Assembly (NCBI RefSeq): GCF_009729545.1
Contig: NZ_WFIY01000004.1
Coordinates: forward strand, 1,338,001-1,402,000
Direction: 5' to 3'
DNA length: 64,000 bases
DNA from: Acidianus infernus
Lineage (GTDB): Archaea > Thermoproteota > Thermoprotei_A > Sulfolobales > Sulfolobaceae
Positions within the stretch are counted from its first letter, which is position 1; each line of letters starts with the position of its first letter. Positions 1 to 8,271 of this stretch are shown piece after piece. Made by a program: the position numbers and the translations under genes. The notes below the pieces were generated by a model, which was not told the origin of the DNA, did not search any database, and saw nothing but the letters and a program-made list of their open reading frames with translations.

Positions 1-167
1 TAGTATGCTCCAATTTCTTTATCTATTTTCCCTTCTACTACTAGCTTCAGCAGGTCACTGCACTGCATTTAGTCTAAACCTCTCACCCTATTCACTGTAG
101 TAATGTCTATTGTTTTTATCTCTTCTTCCTTCTTTTCTATTTTCTTTTCAACAACTTCCTCTTGCAT
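1..167 (-). pseudogene. Interrupted reading frame at left edge, unknown product
   Basis: Reading leftward from an ATG at 167, a lysine/glutamate-rich N-terminus (MQEEVVEKKIEKKEEE) continues to a TAA at 69-71, and the same frame then reads on from an ATG immediately after it to the window edge. The frame therefore contains one in-frame stop. It could be a pseudogene, or a short peptide followed by a second gene starting at 68. Only about 55 codons are visible and I do not recognise the protein. The left part is cut by the window. Confidence 0.3.
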
Positions 168-283
168 ACTAATATTTCCTCAACAATCTTATTTAAAGAT
201 AACTTTAAATATTTTTTAGATTAACGGCGTGTGCTACTTTAAATTTAAAATTAATGGACATAGTTATGAAAGATTAAAAATAA

Positions 284-305
284 AAAGGGTAACGTAATAC
301 CCTTT
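284..305. other. Inverted repeat, 8-bp arms, in A+T-rich spacer
   Basis: AAAGGGTA (284-291) and TACCCTTT (298-305) form perfect 8-base arms round a 6-base loop. It lies in a stretch with no gene (168-583). It could be a transcription-termination or protein-binding structure, but no flanking gene end fixes its role. Confidence 0.3.
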
Positions 306-436
306 ATCCTTTTACTTACGTAAACTTGACACTTTAATGACGAGTTTTCCATAAAATTAGATGTCAAGTTTTATTTAATTTCTGGTATATTCAAGATATC
401 CTTAATTTCTCAAAGTTCTTAGATGAGTAATTCAAG

Positions 437-520
437 AATTAGGAAGACGGATGAGAGGGTAATGGTGTTTCCCTAGAAGGGTGTATGATCCCTTAAGCCC
501 GTTACGCCACGGGTGGATAG
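437..520. repeat. Dispersed repeat family A, copy 1
   Basis: A locally GC-rich block in an A+T-rich spacer, with a core reading GATCCCTTAAGCCCGTTACG followed by CCACGGG. The same core recurs at 10755-10812 and 38227-38288, preceded in all three by a GTTTCCCT block. This copy also shares the AATTAGGAAG lead-in with the copy at 10755. It has no open frame of useful length. Origin is unknown; the end of a small mobile element is the simplest guess. The rest of 168-583 shows nothing else recognisable apart from the inverted repeat at 284-305. Confidence 0.6.
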
Positions 521-583
521 TGAAAGCAAAAATTCCAGTCTCTTTCATCTATTTAATCTTTTTGCAGATACTTTTCTATCTAT

Positions 584-1720
584 TTAAATAAATGGCAATG
601 AGGCGTGATAAGGTACGTTAAATGCGTTATTAACTAGAAGCCTACTGTAAATTTTCTTAATAGTAACGTACTGTTTACCAAAGAGTATGAATGAGACATT
701 CTTCTTTGAGTTCTTATCGAACCTAACAATTCCTCCATCGTCGCCTCCTTCCATGATACAAAGTACTCCTTGTGAATAGTAAGGCTTATCAACACTTATT
801 CCCATTTTCTTAAGAAAAGCATAAGTTGCATTCTCTGCAGAGACCATGGCAGACCTAGCAGTCTTTGGTCCTACCATTCCTTTAGCTGAATCTCCTAGTG
901 CAAATATTCTTTCATTATATGAAAATGATGGGAAAGAAACCGGAATAAATCCCGAGTCGTCTGTAAACTCCTTGACTGCTTTAGGCGCAGAAAGCGTAGG
1001 TAATACTGATTTAATATCTGCTTCTATTTCCTCCCCATCGTTAAGCACTACCTTATCTTTCCTTATTTCAGTCACATATTTACCTTTTAATAAATGAATT
1101 CCCCTCTTCTCAAAGTATTTATTTGCTATTTCAGAAATTTTAGGATCAGGAATAGGGCCGAAGACTCCTCTAGGACTCTGGGTAGCTAAGTAAACTTCAC
1201 CCTTGATTCCTTTCTTTCTAAGGATAAATTCAGAGATTAACGCTACTTGATAAGAAGGTCCTTCAATAGGACTATTTTTAGCGTTTCCAACGAAGATTTT
1301 TACTCCATCCTCTGCTTCACTCAGTTCTTTCTTAAGTCCTAAGAAACCTTCAAGAGTATGGTGCATATAGGCGTGTTCATGTCCTTTTATTTTCTCGAAG
1401 TTCTCTTCGTAAGCTCCTCCTAATGCAATAAAAAGGTAATCATAATCAAAGGTCCCCTTTGAAGTTTTTACTTCCCCATCTTCAACTGCCTCAACTTCTG
1501 CCTCAACGAAGTTTACTCCTTTTCTTTCCATCACTTCCTTAGCATTAAATTCGGTATCTTCAACTTTAATTTCATCAGTTAAAAGTAGCGGAAAGATAGT
1601 GTTTTCTCTTACGATAGCTGACCTAGAAATTATTGTTACATCTATTGTCTTTAAGTAATCCCTTATCCTATGTGCAACCGTTAAACCTGCATAACCAGAA
1701 CCTAGAATAAGTACGTTCAT
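584..1720 (-). CDS. FAD-dependent pyridine nucleotide-disulfide family oxidoreductase (SQR/NDH-2-like)
   Basis: The N-terminus has a dinucleotide-binding motif (LILGSGYAGLTVA) and the C-terminal third a second FAD motif (FALGDSAKG). Together these place it in the flavoprotein disulfide reductase superfamily with sulfide:quinone reductases and type II NADH dehydrogenases. The cysteines that carry the polysulfide in characterised Acidianus SQR are not present; the only cysteine I see is near the C-terminus (GVLCIMEGG). A role as a true SQR is therefore doubtful, and a membrane-associated dehydrogenase is as likely. I chose the start at 1720 (MNVLILGSG) over the ATG at 1744: it begins right at the FAD motif, and an A/T-rich TATA-like element at 1758-1766 puts transcription start downstream of 1744. 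Sulfur genes elsewhere in the window make an electron-transfer role to quinone reasonable but unproven. Confidence 0.8.
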   Translation of the reverse strand: MNVLILGSGYAGLTVAHRIRDYLKTIDVTIISRSAIVRENTIFPLLLTDEIKVEDTEFNAKEVMERKGVNFVEAEVEAVEDGEVKTSKGTFDYDYLFIALGGAYEENFEKIKGHEHAYMHHTLEGFLGLKKELSEAEDGVKIFVGNAKNSPIEGPSYQVALISEFILRKKGIKGEVYLATQSPRGVFGPIPDPKISEIANKYFEKRGIHLLKGKYVTEIRKDKVVLNDGEEIEADIKSVLPTLSAPKAVKEFTDDSGFIPVSFPSFSYNERIFALGDSAKGMVGPKTARSAMVSAENATYAFLKKMGISVDKPYYSQGVLCIMEGGDDGGIVRFDKNSKKNVSFILFGKQYVTIKKIYSRLLVNNAFNVPYHASLPFI

Positions 1721-1866
1721 GTGTGTTAATGATTTTATGGGCATAAAAGTTAATCTTGTTTAAAATTCGAGCAATGGATTAAAAATTAACTTACTGTAAA
1801 CTTATCTATTTCGCTCAAAAGTCGTAATATTGCCATTTCGTCACTTCCCTCCTTATCTGCATTATA

Positions 1867-2118
1867 TTGGTGAAGCAAAAGTGCCATGTTAGTAAATGGT
1901 ACAATGCAGGAAGCAAGATAATACTCAACGCTACCGTACCAATTTATGAAGTAGGAGAATTTATAGGCACTTATAATGTATCTCCAGGAAGCATGATAGT
2001 AGTCAATTCACCAGTGGTGGAAAGATTAGTTGAGAACGTTAATTACGTCTTCATTATTCTCGTTACTGTAATCGTATTGGCTATAAGTATTATTGTATTC
2101 ATAAAAATTAGGAAATAA
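1867..2118 (+). CDS. Hypothetical protein with C-terminal membrane anchor, probably a fragment
   Basis: An 83-residue frame that can start only at TTG 1867 or GTG 1870. It carries an extracellular-looking segment (VPIYEVGEFIGTYNVSPGSM) and one strong C-terminal transmembrane helix (about residues 60-80) ending in KIRK. The frame stays open upstream for about a dozen more codons without an ATG before meeting a stop. This suggests the C-terminal remnant of a larger surface-anchored protein rather than an intact gene. I do not recognise the family. Confidence 0.35.
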   Translation: MVKQKCHVSKWYNAGSKIILNATVPIYEVGEFIGTYNVSPGSMIVVNSPVVERLVENVNYVFIILVTVIVLAISIIVFIKIRK

Positions 2119-2152
2119 TAAAGAGAAAGAGAACTTAAGGGGAAAATATTTA

Positions 2153-3481
2153 TCATTCTTTCCTCTCTATATAGGCAGTATCTCCAGCTGTCTCTTCTAT
2201 AGGTATCATATTAGTGTCGTAACCTTTATAATACCAAGCTAAACTTCCACCAAGCCCTAAAGCCCAAAGGCCAAGGTTATATATTACGAATTGAGTAGCT
2301 GAAAAACCAGAAGTTAAGTAAAGTGACCCAGCGTAAGCTAGCATAGGGGCTACTCTAATTAAGCCTATGTAAAAAGCTCTAGATTTTATTGGCATTAATA
2401 ACGGTTCTAGAACTGTCCTAGTTGCCCAGCCCAATTCGCTAAAAGCCATATTAAAGAGCAAGATCACGTAAAACATACCTAGAGAGAATGGAACTACTCC
2501 GCTAATTAATAATAATATTGGTATCATTGTTAAAGTACCTCCTAGAAAGGATAATACGGCAAATTTCCTTGTAGGTATGTATTTAACTAGGAAAGAAGCT
2601 ATTATACCAGCAATAGAGGCTCCTAAATTTGCAATGAAGACTATCTCATCTACAACAATTCCATGAAAATAATAGTCAGCAATAATATAAGCCATTAAAC
2701 CATAAGTTAAGTATTGCGAAACTCCTATAATAGAAAGAAATGCATATCTAAAACCTAAAGAAACCTTATTAACTCCCCCAGGTATTACATGCTTTACCTC
2801 TGCAACAAAATATTTTATTTCTTTTTCAGCCTCTTCCTTCTTTCCAGCCTTAACTAACCATCTAACGCTTTCCGGAGTTAAATATCTCATTACTATTGCA
2901 AAGCCCACCATTACAATTGCGAGAATTCCTAAAGTCCTCAGCTCTAAAAGGTAGGACGAAGAAAGATAATACGTTAAGTAAGATATTGCTGCAGCAACCA
3001 TTGCGCCTATGTTATTAAAATTAGGTAAAAATACCAGCATTGTCTCCCTCAAGGAGAGGGGCATTGTTTCTCCAGCATAAGACAAAGCAGTAGGAACTTC
3101 ACCTTCAATTCCTAGATAACCAAGGACTATTCCTAGGACTACTAAAGGCAAAAAGACTGGAGAGGAAGAAGAGATTATTCCAGAGACTACAGCCTGGGAT
3201 ACTCCAAATATAATCAAAGCCCCAGTACCGTAAAGCCCCATAGTAAGGAAGAAGGTTCCTTTTCTTCCCAACCTTATGTCGGAAAGGCGAGAAATTGCTA
3301 AGTCACCAACTAGCTGAGCAATTATTGGAACTACCAAAAACCAAACTTGATTAACTTGCGGGTAAAAAAGTGGGGCAATTGACGCTATAATTCCCCACAT
3401 GAAAAATCCTACGGCTAATGACGAGAACAGAGACCAGTGAGCTTTCGTCCACTTAGAAAAATCAATTTCTGAAAAGTCCAC
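2153..3481 (-). CDS. MFS transporter, 12 TM
   Basis: This 442-residue protein has about 12 hydrophobic segments and the MFS loop signature between helices 2 and 3 (SDIRLGRKG). Helix 4 carries a GIEGEVPTALSY stretch, and a GIEGEV motif also occurs in the transporter at 8272-9405, so the two are paralogues of one archaeal subfamily. Substrate cannot be read from sequence; related Sulfolobales MFS proteins are annotated as sugar, organic acid or metabolite carriers. It is a single-gene unit on the minus strand; the next gene in the same direction ends upstream at 3535. Confidence 0.85.
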   Translation of the reverse strand: MDFSEIDFSKWTKAHWSLFSSLAVGFFMWGIIASIAPLFYPQVNQVWFLVVPIIAQLVGDLAISRLSDIRLGRKGTFFLTMGLYGTGALIIFGVSQAVVSGIISSSSPVFLPLVVLGIVLGYLGIEGEVPTALSYAGETMPLSLRETMLVFLPNFNNIGAMVAAAISYLTYYLSSSYLLELRTLGILAIVMVGFAIVMRYLTPESVRWLVKAGKKEEAEKEIKYFVAEVKHVIPGGVNKVSLGFRYAFLSIIGVSQYLTYGLMAYIIADYYFHGIVVDEIVFIANLGASIAGIIASFLVKYIPTRKFAVLSFLGGTLTMIPILLLISGVVPFSLGMFYVILLFNMAFSELGWATRTVLEPLLMPIKSRAFYIGLIRVAPMLAYAGSLYLTSGFSATQFVIYNLGLWALGLGGSLAWYYKGYDTNMIPIEETAGDTAYIERKE

Positions 3482-3534
3482 AAGTTCATTTCATTAAAGT
3501 AACTTATAAACTTACTTATAATAATGAGGGGCTT

Positions 3535-5226
3535 TCATACTTTATAAACCGAAGCTATTCCTATTAAATTACAGTAATACGCCTCCACCTTTAAAGGTAC
3601 TGCTGGTACATAATAGCCCTCGTAAGGAGAATATAACTTAACTATTTCCCAAGAACACTTCTTCAAAACAGTTGCATTAGAGAAGAAAATATAACCATTT
3701 GCCGAAATAGATGGAGCGTCAGGAAATATCCTAAAATAGGGTTTTATACAGTTAGGCAAGGATGGAGATTTGGGATAGTAACTTACGTTGAGCAAAAATC
3801 CGTAAATTTCTCCATCTTTTTCACAAACATGAAGCACTTTCACGTTAATTGAGGTATAGTATGGAGTATATGCAAAATGGAAGAAAATTCCTAGACCAAC
3901 TAATAAAAGTAATGGTATGGCTAAAGGTTTAAAGTTAATTGCACTTCTACTACTTTTTTCCCCATTTGGCAATGCGTATCCGAGTATAGGCCAAGACATA
4001 AAATAATTCCATAAAGCCCTATAGTTAACGAAGAAGATGAAATACGGAAAGAAAACCCAAGAATCCTTGAGATTGTCGTAATATTTCCAGAAAAAGTAAA
4101 CCTCAGTCAGCGTAACTATTACTAATGCCAAAGTAAAAAATTGAGGGTAAATATAAAAGAATCCAGAAATCGCAATCATAGACAAGCCCATACTTATACC
4201 TATTAGCGGAGCTACTATTGGATAAAGAACTCCTTGAAAATAGTATTCCGGAGAAAGGAAAATAAAGTACCCGTTAATTGCCAGGAAAGAGATGGCGGTG
4301 TAAGTTATAAACTTCAGCAAAGAACTCCTTCCCCCTTCTTTGTATATTGAAATTAAATAAAAAGGAAGAAGAGCAAAAGGAGTTTGCTTCAGCGATAAAG
4401 CCAAGCCGTAAAATACACCTTTAGCTTTCACATCTTTGGAAAATAGCGAAAGTAAAGCAAAGAAAACCCAATCAAGAGTAGTAACTCCCCCTGCAGAGAA
4501 GTCACGATAATTAATGTTAAACAAGTAGGGGAGTAAAAAAGATAAAAATAGGAATTTGTCAACTTTCCTTAACTTTGCATATAGGAGAAAGACTACTAAA
4601 AAGTAAAAAATCACGGTAATAAAATTGGGGTTTATGTTAAAGATTACTGACGGAATAAGTATAAGCATTTGCAACGCAGGGTAATCGTACCTAGTGACTA
4701 CTCCTCCGGTGGAAAGAGGAGTACCCAAAATTGGTATAAATTGGCTCAAATGGAAAAAGGTGTAAACGTTAGCAGTAAGTGCAGGGTTATAAGGATTTTC
4801 TCCGTGCAAAAATAGGTAAGCAGCATAGTAACTAAGCATCATTCCGTCGGTTCCAAAATTAGGAGGGAAAACAAGGGTAGAGAAAGTCAAGATTAGAAAA
4901 TTTACAATCATTGCCTCAGCTAGAAAATTGTATTTAATTCCTAATGCTACTAGTAACAAGTAAATAATGAGAACGTAAATACTAACTCCTTGTGTAAAAT
5001 AATAGAGCATCCCTACAATAATGATCTCTGCATAAATAATTGCAATGAAGTATTTATCGTGAATGCTCAATTTAGTAAATAATAAGAGACCTGAGAAAAA
5101 TACTAATAACACGTCCATAGTAATGAATATCAAATTGTCGTAATTTGGGGCTATTAGTAGAAACATAGAAATGGCAAATAAAAACTGAGAAAAATTCACC
5201 GTTAATGCCTTATTCCTATCCATCAA
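3535..5226 (-). CDS. GT-C type polytopic membrane glycosyltransferase (putative)
   Basis: This 563-residue protein has roughly 10-12 membrane helices and a C-terminal extracytoplasmic domain (about residues 450-563) containing several cysteines. A long loop with YYAAYLFLHGENPYNP and a later TRYDYPALQ is typical of GT-C enzymes that use lipid-linked sugars, especially GT87-like mannosyltransferases (known of the fold). The acceptor and sugar are not deducible. It follows a second GT-C gene (5255-6283) by 28 bp on the same strand, and that gene overlaps the surface-protein gene at 6280-6999. The three probably form one operon acting on surface polysaccharide or glycoprotein. Confidence 0.6.
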   Translation of the reverse strand: MMDRNKALTVNFSQFLFAISMFLLIAPNYDNLIFITMDVLLVFFSGLLLFTKLSIHDKYFIAIIYAEIIIVGMLYYFTQGVSIYVLIIYLLLVALGIKYNFLAEAMIVNFLILTFSTLVFPPNFGTDGMMLSYYAAYLFLHGENPYNPALTANVYTFFHLSQFIPILGTPLSTGGVVTRYDYPALQMLILIPSVIFNINPNFITVIFYFLVVFLLYAKLRKVDKFLFLSFLLPYLFNINYRDFSAGGVTTLDWVFFALLSLFSKDVKAKGVFYGLALSLKQTPFALLPFYLISIYKEGGRSSLLKFITYTAISFLAINGYFIFLSPEYYFQGVLYPIVAPLIGISMGLSMIAISGFFYIYPQFFTLALVIVTLTEVYFFWKYYDNLKDSWVFFPYFIFFVNYRALWNYFMSWPILGYALPNGEKSSRSAINFKPLAIPLLLLVGLGIFFHFAYTPYYTSINVKVLHVCEKDGEIYGFLLNVSYYPKSPSLPNCIKPYFRIFPDAPSISANGYIFFSNATVLKKCSWEIVKLYSPYEGYYVPAVPLKVEAYYCNLIGIASVYKV

Positions 5227-5254
5227 AGTTGTGATTAGCCTTGCAAATAAAAAA

Positions 5255-6283
5255 TTATGCGAAAAATGCCAAGACTTGCCATTCAGTAAAGAAGAAGGTG
5301 AGAAAGAAGGAAATAGCTATATAAATGACAGTATACGCTTTCCTCTTAAATATTACCTCAACATATCCAAGCAAGGAAGGAAATGCAGGCAGTAATAAAC
5401 GAGGTAAGGATATTGAAGGCCAGCCGTGAATAAAAAAGAGAGGTAATATTATACTTAATGAATAGAGAGTTAGAAACACGTCCTTAGATTTCTTGTAAAA
5501 GAGTATAGTTCCCGTAATATAGAAGGCTAGAAATACATAATTCCTCAGCAAGTAAACCAACGGAGATAAATGAAAATATGGATCAAAGAAGGAATTAATA
5601 AAAAAAGAATAACAATTTAATATCCATTCTGCCTGGCACCACGGTGTAGTAAAGTAAGCGCTCCAATGTTTACTTTCGACTGAGAAGAAAGTGAAAGGAC
5701 TTCCAGTAAAGATCCAGAAGGCAAGAAGAATTGCCCCGCCAGCAGCTAGTGGAGGCAAGAAATACCAAATTTTTCTCTTATATTTTAAGATAAATGAAGG
5801 AAGTGTGTAAGCCAAATTATAGAAAGTAGCTATCGCGCCCCCTAAAGCTATTGCTGAAAGCCATCCACCTAAATTTAGAGAAAGTATGAGGAAAGTTAAC
5901 GCAATATCGTCAGAGTAAGGGATAGTAGAATAAATTACAAATACTGGAAACGTTGATAGGATTATTGACCCTTTAAACCCATAGTAATTATATGACAGTA
6001 TTACAAAAATATTTGTAATTATTAAGCTAGAAAGGGAATATGAACCAGTTAAGAAGGTTAACCCTTTAATAAGGGCTGGGAAAACTGGTGAGAATGCATA
6101 AAGGAATTTGACCATATATCCATGTGCGGCAATCCACATGTAATCTATGGCGTCCCAGTTTATCGTAATTTCATATATGAAGAGGTTTCTGAAAATCAAG
6201 TAAAATGTGATAAAAACAATAATTTTTTCTAAAGTGTACAATAAAAGAGGAAATAAGATAGTATTATAATACTTTCTTTTCAT
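5255..6283 (-). CDS. PIG-V-like GT-C mannosyltransferase (putative)
   Basis: This 342-residue multi-pass protein has an early extracytoplasmic loop WDAIDYMWIAAHGYM followed by YAFSPVFPALIKGL. It matches the WD...hY..IA..GY...YaFfPlyP pattern of PIG-V-type mannosyltransferases (GPI-mannosyltransferase II family and prokaryotic relatives). A second family-like motif, STIPYSDDIAL, follows. The family transfers mannose from a dolichyl/polyprenyl carrier outside the membrane. The ATG overlaps the TGA of the upstream gene (ATGA), so the two are translationally coupled. I infer that it glycosylates the surface proteins encoded next to it. Confidence 0.65.
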   Translation of the reverse strand: MKRKYYNTILFPLLLYTLEKIIVFITFYLIFRNLFIYEITINWDAIDYMWIAAHGYMVKFLYAFSPVFPALIKGLTFLTGSYSLSSLIITNIFVILSYNYYGFKGSIILSTFPVFVIYSTIPYSDDIALTFLILSLNLGGWLSAIALGGAIATFYNLAYTLPSFILKYKRKIWYFLPPLAAGGAILLAFWIFTGSPFTFFSVESKHWSAYFTTPWCQAEWILNCYSFFINSFFDPYFHLSPLVYLLRNYVFLAFYITGTILFYKKSKDVFLTLYSLSIILPLFFIHGWPSISLPRLLLPAFPSLLGYVEVIFKRKAYTVIYIAISFFLTFFFTEWQVLAFFA

Positions 6284-6999
6284 TTATCATTCAACTTCGT
6301 TTGTGGTCTAAAGATTAGTATTATAAGTATTCCAGATAATCCGAGACTAAGTATTGTAAATGAGATATCATGAAACTCTCGAGTTAAGTCACAAGACAAG
6401 TTATAAGTAAGTACTCTTGCCTTAGTAAAACCTGTAAAACTAGGTAAACTTTCGTTAGTTATTATATTAGTTTTCCAAAGCTTATAGTATGCAACACTTT
6501 CATTAATTCTGCATTTGCATTGTACATCCACGCCACTTATAGCTATTCCAGATGAGTTAAAATATAGGATCAGCTCATTCTTTGCCCCAAAAAAATGTGT
6601 ACAGTGATAATAAATATATAAACCACTAGGTGTAGTTCCATTGAAAATTAAGTTGTTACAACTTATATTTTTGCCTAATAAATATGGACAAATATAAAAC
6701 ATACCATTAGGATGAGAGTAATTTTGAATTGATATAGAAGGACAAAAATATGACGATTCATTAAACGCTATTATTGTATTATTTAAAAGAATACTACCAT
6801 TAGGGAAAACGCATATTACTTTCTGTATAAGTATTATTTTGTTGACAATAATCTTACCATTAACATAAGTAAATACAGTATCATTATATACTAAAAAAGA
6901 ACCCTTAAATAAACCTGGAGTATGAGACGTACTAAATACTAATAAAGGAGAAATTATAGTTATAGAAAATATCAAAATAAAATAAAAAAGTCTTATCAC
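6280..6999 (-). CDS. Cys-rich, N-glycosylatable secreted/membrane-anchored protein, unknown function
   Basis: A 239-residue protein with an N-terminal hydrophobic helix (signal or anchor, residues 1-20) and a C-terminal helix (about 210-232), so most of it should lie outside the cell. The exposed part has eight cysteines, including a CKC pair, and many N-x-S/T sequons. This fits disulfide-stabilised glycosylated surface proteins of Sulfolobales. It is the first gene of the apparent operon with the two GT-C genes and lies next to a pilin gene on the same strand (7050-7487). No known domain recognised. Confidence 0.6.
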   Translation of the reverse strand: MIRLFYFILIFSITIISPLLVFSTSHTPGLFKGSFLVYNDTVFTYVNGKIIVNKIILIQKVICVFPNGSILLNNTIIAFNESSYFCPSISIQNYSHPNGMFYICPYLLGKNISCNNLIFNGTTPSGLYIYYHCTHFFGAKNELILYFNSSGIAISGVDVQCKCRINESVAYYKLWKTNIITNESLPSFTGFTKARVLTYNLSCDLTREFHDISFTILSLGLSGILIILIFRPQTKLNDK

Positions 7000-7049
7000 T
7001 TTTATATCACCATATTACTAAATTCCAATTAAGCTCCTGAATTTTACCC

Positions 7050-7487
7050 TCAACATGCTATAGCGCTTACAACTACTACTTGCCCACCGCTTAATACTAG
7101 GTCAACAGTATAGGTTTGCCCGGCGGCATACGTAATACTAGGAAGGGGAATGTGGTATAGGTTTGTTCCTGCATATATAATAGTACATTGAGCAGGACTA
7201 ATAGAGTGTGATCCTACTTCCACAGCTACAATTTTTGTTTGTGTATTAGATGATAACGTTACACATAATTTGTAAGACGTAGTAGTCCCAGACCCAGACG
7301 TCGTACATTCTATTATTTTTGCTGTTCCTACTTGTGTTACTGTTGGAGATGATGAGAATGCTCCTAGGTATCCGAATGCGAAGAATACTACAACTAGTGC
7401 TATTATTACTGACGCAATTACTAATATTAGAGCTGTTATTGCACCCGACAATCCTTTTTTGCCTTTCTTCGTCTTTTGCACTATCAT
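7050..7487 (-). CDS. Type IV pilin-like protein with class III signal peptide
   Basis: This 145-residue protein has a short basic leader ending in GKKG, followed at once by LSGAITALILVIASV and a long hydrophobic helix. This is the archaeal class III signal peptide cut by the prepilin peptidase PibD between G and L. After the helix comes a Ser/Thr-rich beta-type domain with a few cysteines. It resembles the adhesive (Aap) or other Sulfolobales pilins, but which filament it builds is not clear because no assembly ATPase or platform gene lies nearby. A strong promoter sits just upstream (7517-7533). An adjacent, divergently transcribed gene (7880) encodes a second pilin-like protein. Confidence 0.85.
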   Translation of the reverse strand: MIVQKTKKGKKGLSGAITALILVIASVIIALVVVFFAFGYLGAFSSSPTVTQVGTAKIIECTTSGSGTTTSYKLCVTLSSNTQTKIVAVEVGSHSISPAQCTIIYAGTNLYHIPLPSITYAAGQTYTVDLVLSGGQVVVVSAIAC

Positions 7488-7516
7488 GTTTCTTCAAGAA
7501 GCTTTTGTTTAAAGTT

Positions 7517-7533
7517 CTATATAAATTTTTCCT
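7517..7533 (-). promoter_or_regulatory. BRE/TATA promoter of the pilin gene 7050-7487
   Basis: On the minus strand GGAAAAATTTATATAG reads as a purine-rich BRE followed by a TATA box. The TATA centre is about 26 bases before a start site near 7496, leaving a leader of roughly nine bases before the ATG at 7487. Confidence 0.65.
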
Positions 7534-7793
7534 TTGAAATCTGTAGCGAAGATTATTTCCAATTTTATAGCAAGTACTAAGTAAGCGAAGATAATATTAC
7601 AATTTCAAAGTAATTAAAAAAAGAAGTGATATTCTTTAATTTATTTGAATAGCAGAGAGACTATACTGAAACTATTTAACTACACAATTTTATGTTTCAA
7701 CGCTTTATTTTTTAAAGAAGGCATTAGGAGTAATCGTTAACGCAGTTAAGAAACCTCTATCTTTCATCGTAGATCATAACAGAGTAACATCCA

Positions 7794-7841
7794 TAAAGGG
7801 GTGTAATCTCGGGGAGCCCTTGCTAGCGGGGAGGAGGTCAG
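7794..7841 (+). repeat. Possible fifth tnpB 3'-end remnant (family B-like)
   Basis: This GC-rich patch ends in GGGGAGGAGGTCAG, close to the GGAGGAAGTCAG that ends the clearer copies at 16854, 19583 and 27244. One frame reads GEPLLAGRRSE, compared with EPLWREPFQEE in the copy at 16854. It is shorter and more diverged than the others. It ends about eight bases before the TATA box of the pilin-like gene. The rest of the 7534-7848 spacer shows no gene I can support. Confidence 0.35.
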
Positions 7842-7848
7842 AGAAAGA

Positions 7849-7857
7849 CTTATATAG
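7849..7857 (+). promoter_or_regulatory. TATA box of pilin-like gene 7880-8257
   Basis: CTTATATAG is centred 27 bases before the ATG at 7880, the spacing for a leaderless Sulfolobales transcript. It supports 7880 rather than 7820 as the gene start. Confidence 0.6.
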
Positions 7858-7879
7858 AAAATTTACCATCTTTCCCTTA

Positions 7880-8257
7880 ATGAAAGGGATGTGGAGTTCT
7901 TTTACAACGCTTATTATCTTGATTGCAACTGTATTCGCTTCACTAGTTGTAGTGTTTTATGCTTATTCAATGTTAGGGGCGCAAAATCAGAGCGTAATAG
8001 TTACTCAAGCTTCTCCGGGAATAATTAAAGACGGTCAACTTTGCGTTTCTCTTCAAACTAATTCCCAAATAAAAATAGTTAAACTTCAAGTAGAAGGTTA
8101 CTGCGAAGTGGAAAATGTTATTTTGAAGCCTGGATTAAATAACGTTGCTTTAACTCTCCCTTCAGGATTTTCTCCCTTGAAATGTGAAGCGTATTCCTTT
8201 ACCTTGGTTTTATGCAACGGGGAGTCAGTTTATGTTAATGCTAAATATTATTGTTGA
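7880..8257 (+). CDS. Type IV pilin-like protein, Cys-rich, minimal class III leader
   Basis: Starting at 7880 the protein begins MKG followed by MWSSFTTLIILIATVFASL, i.e. a very short class III leader (MKG) ahead of the hydrophobic pilin helix. An in-frame ATG at 7820 would add 20 residues but lies upstream of the TATA box at 7849-7857 and within transposon-like sequence, so I reject it. The 100-residue exposed domain carries five cysteines, unusual for a small pilin and suggestive of disulfides. Its post-helix segment (VTQASPGIIKDGQLCVSL) parallels VTQVGTAKI in the pilin at 7050-7487, so the two are likely paralogues or partner subunits. Filament identity is unknown. Confidence 0.75.
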   Translation: MKGMWSSFTTLIILIATVFASLVVVFYAYSMLGAQNQSVIVTQASPGIIKDGQLCVSLQTNSQIKIVKLQVEGYCEVENVILKPGLNNVALTLPSGFSPLKCEAYSFTLVLCNGESVYVNAKYYC

Positions 8258-8271
8258 GATTCTCTACACAT

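Noticed and set aside
584..1720. Calling the flavoprotein a true sulfide:quinone oxidoreductase
   Set aside because: The cysteines that carry the polysulfide in characterised SQR are missing, so only the wider family is stated.
7820..7880. Upstream ATG (7820) as start of the pilin-like protein
   Set aside because: It lies before the TATA box at 7849-7857, adds a non-pilin N-terminus and lies within transposon-like sequence.
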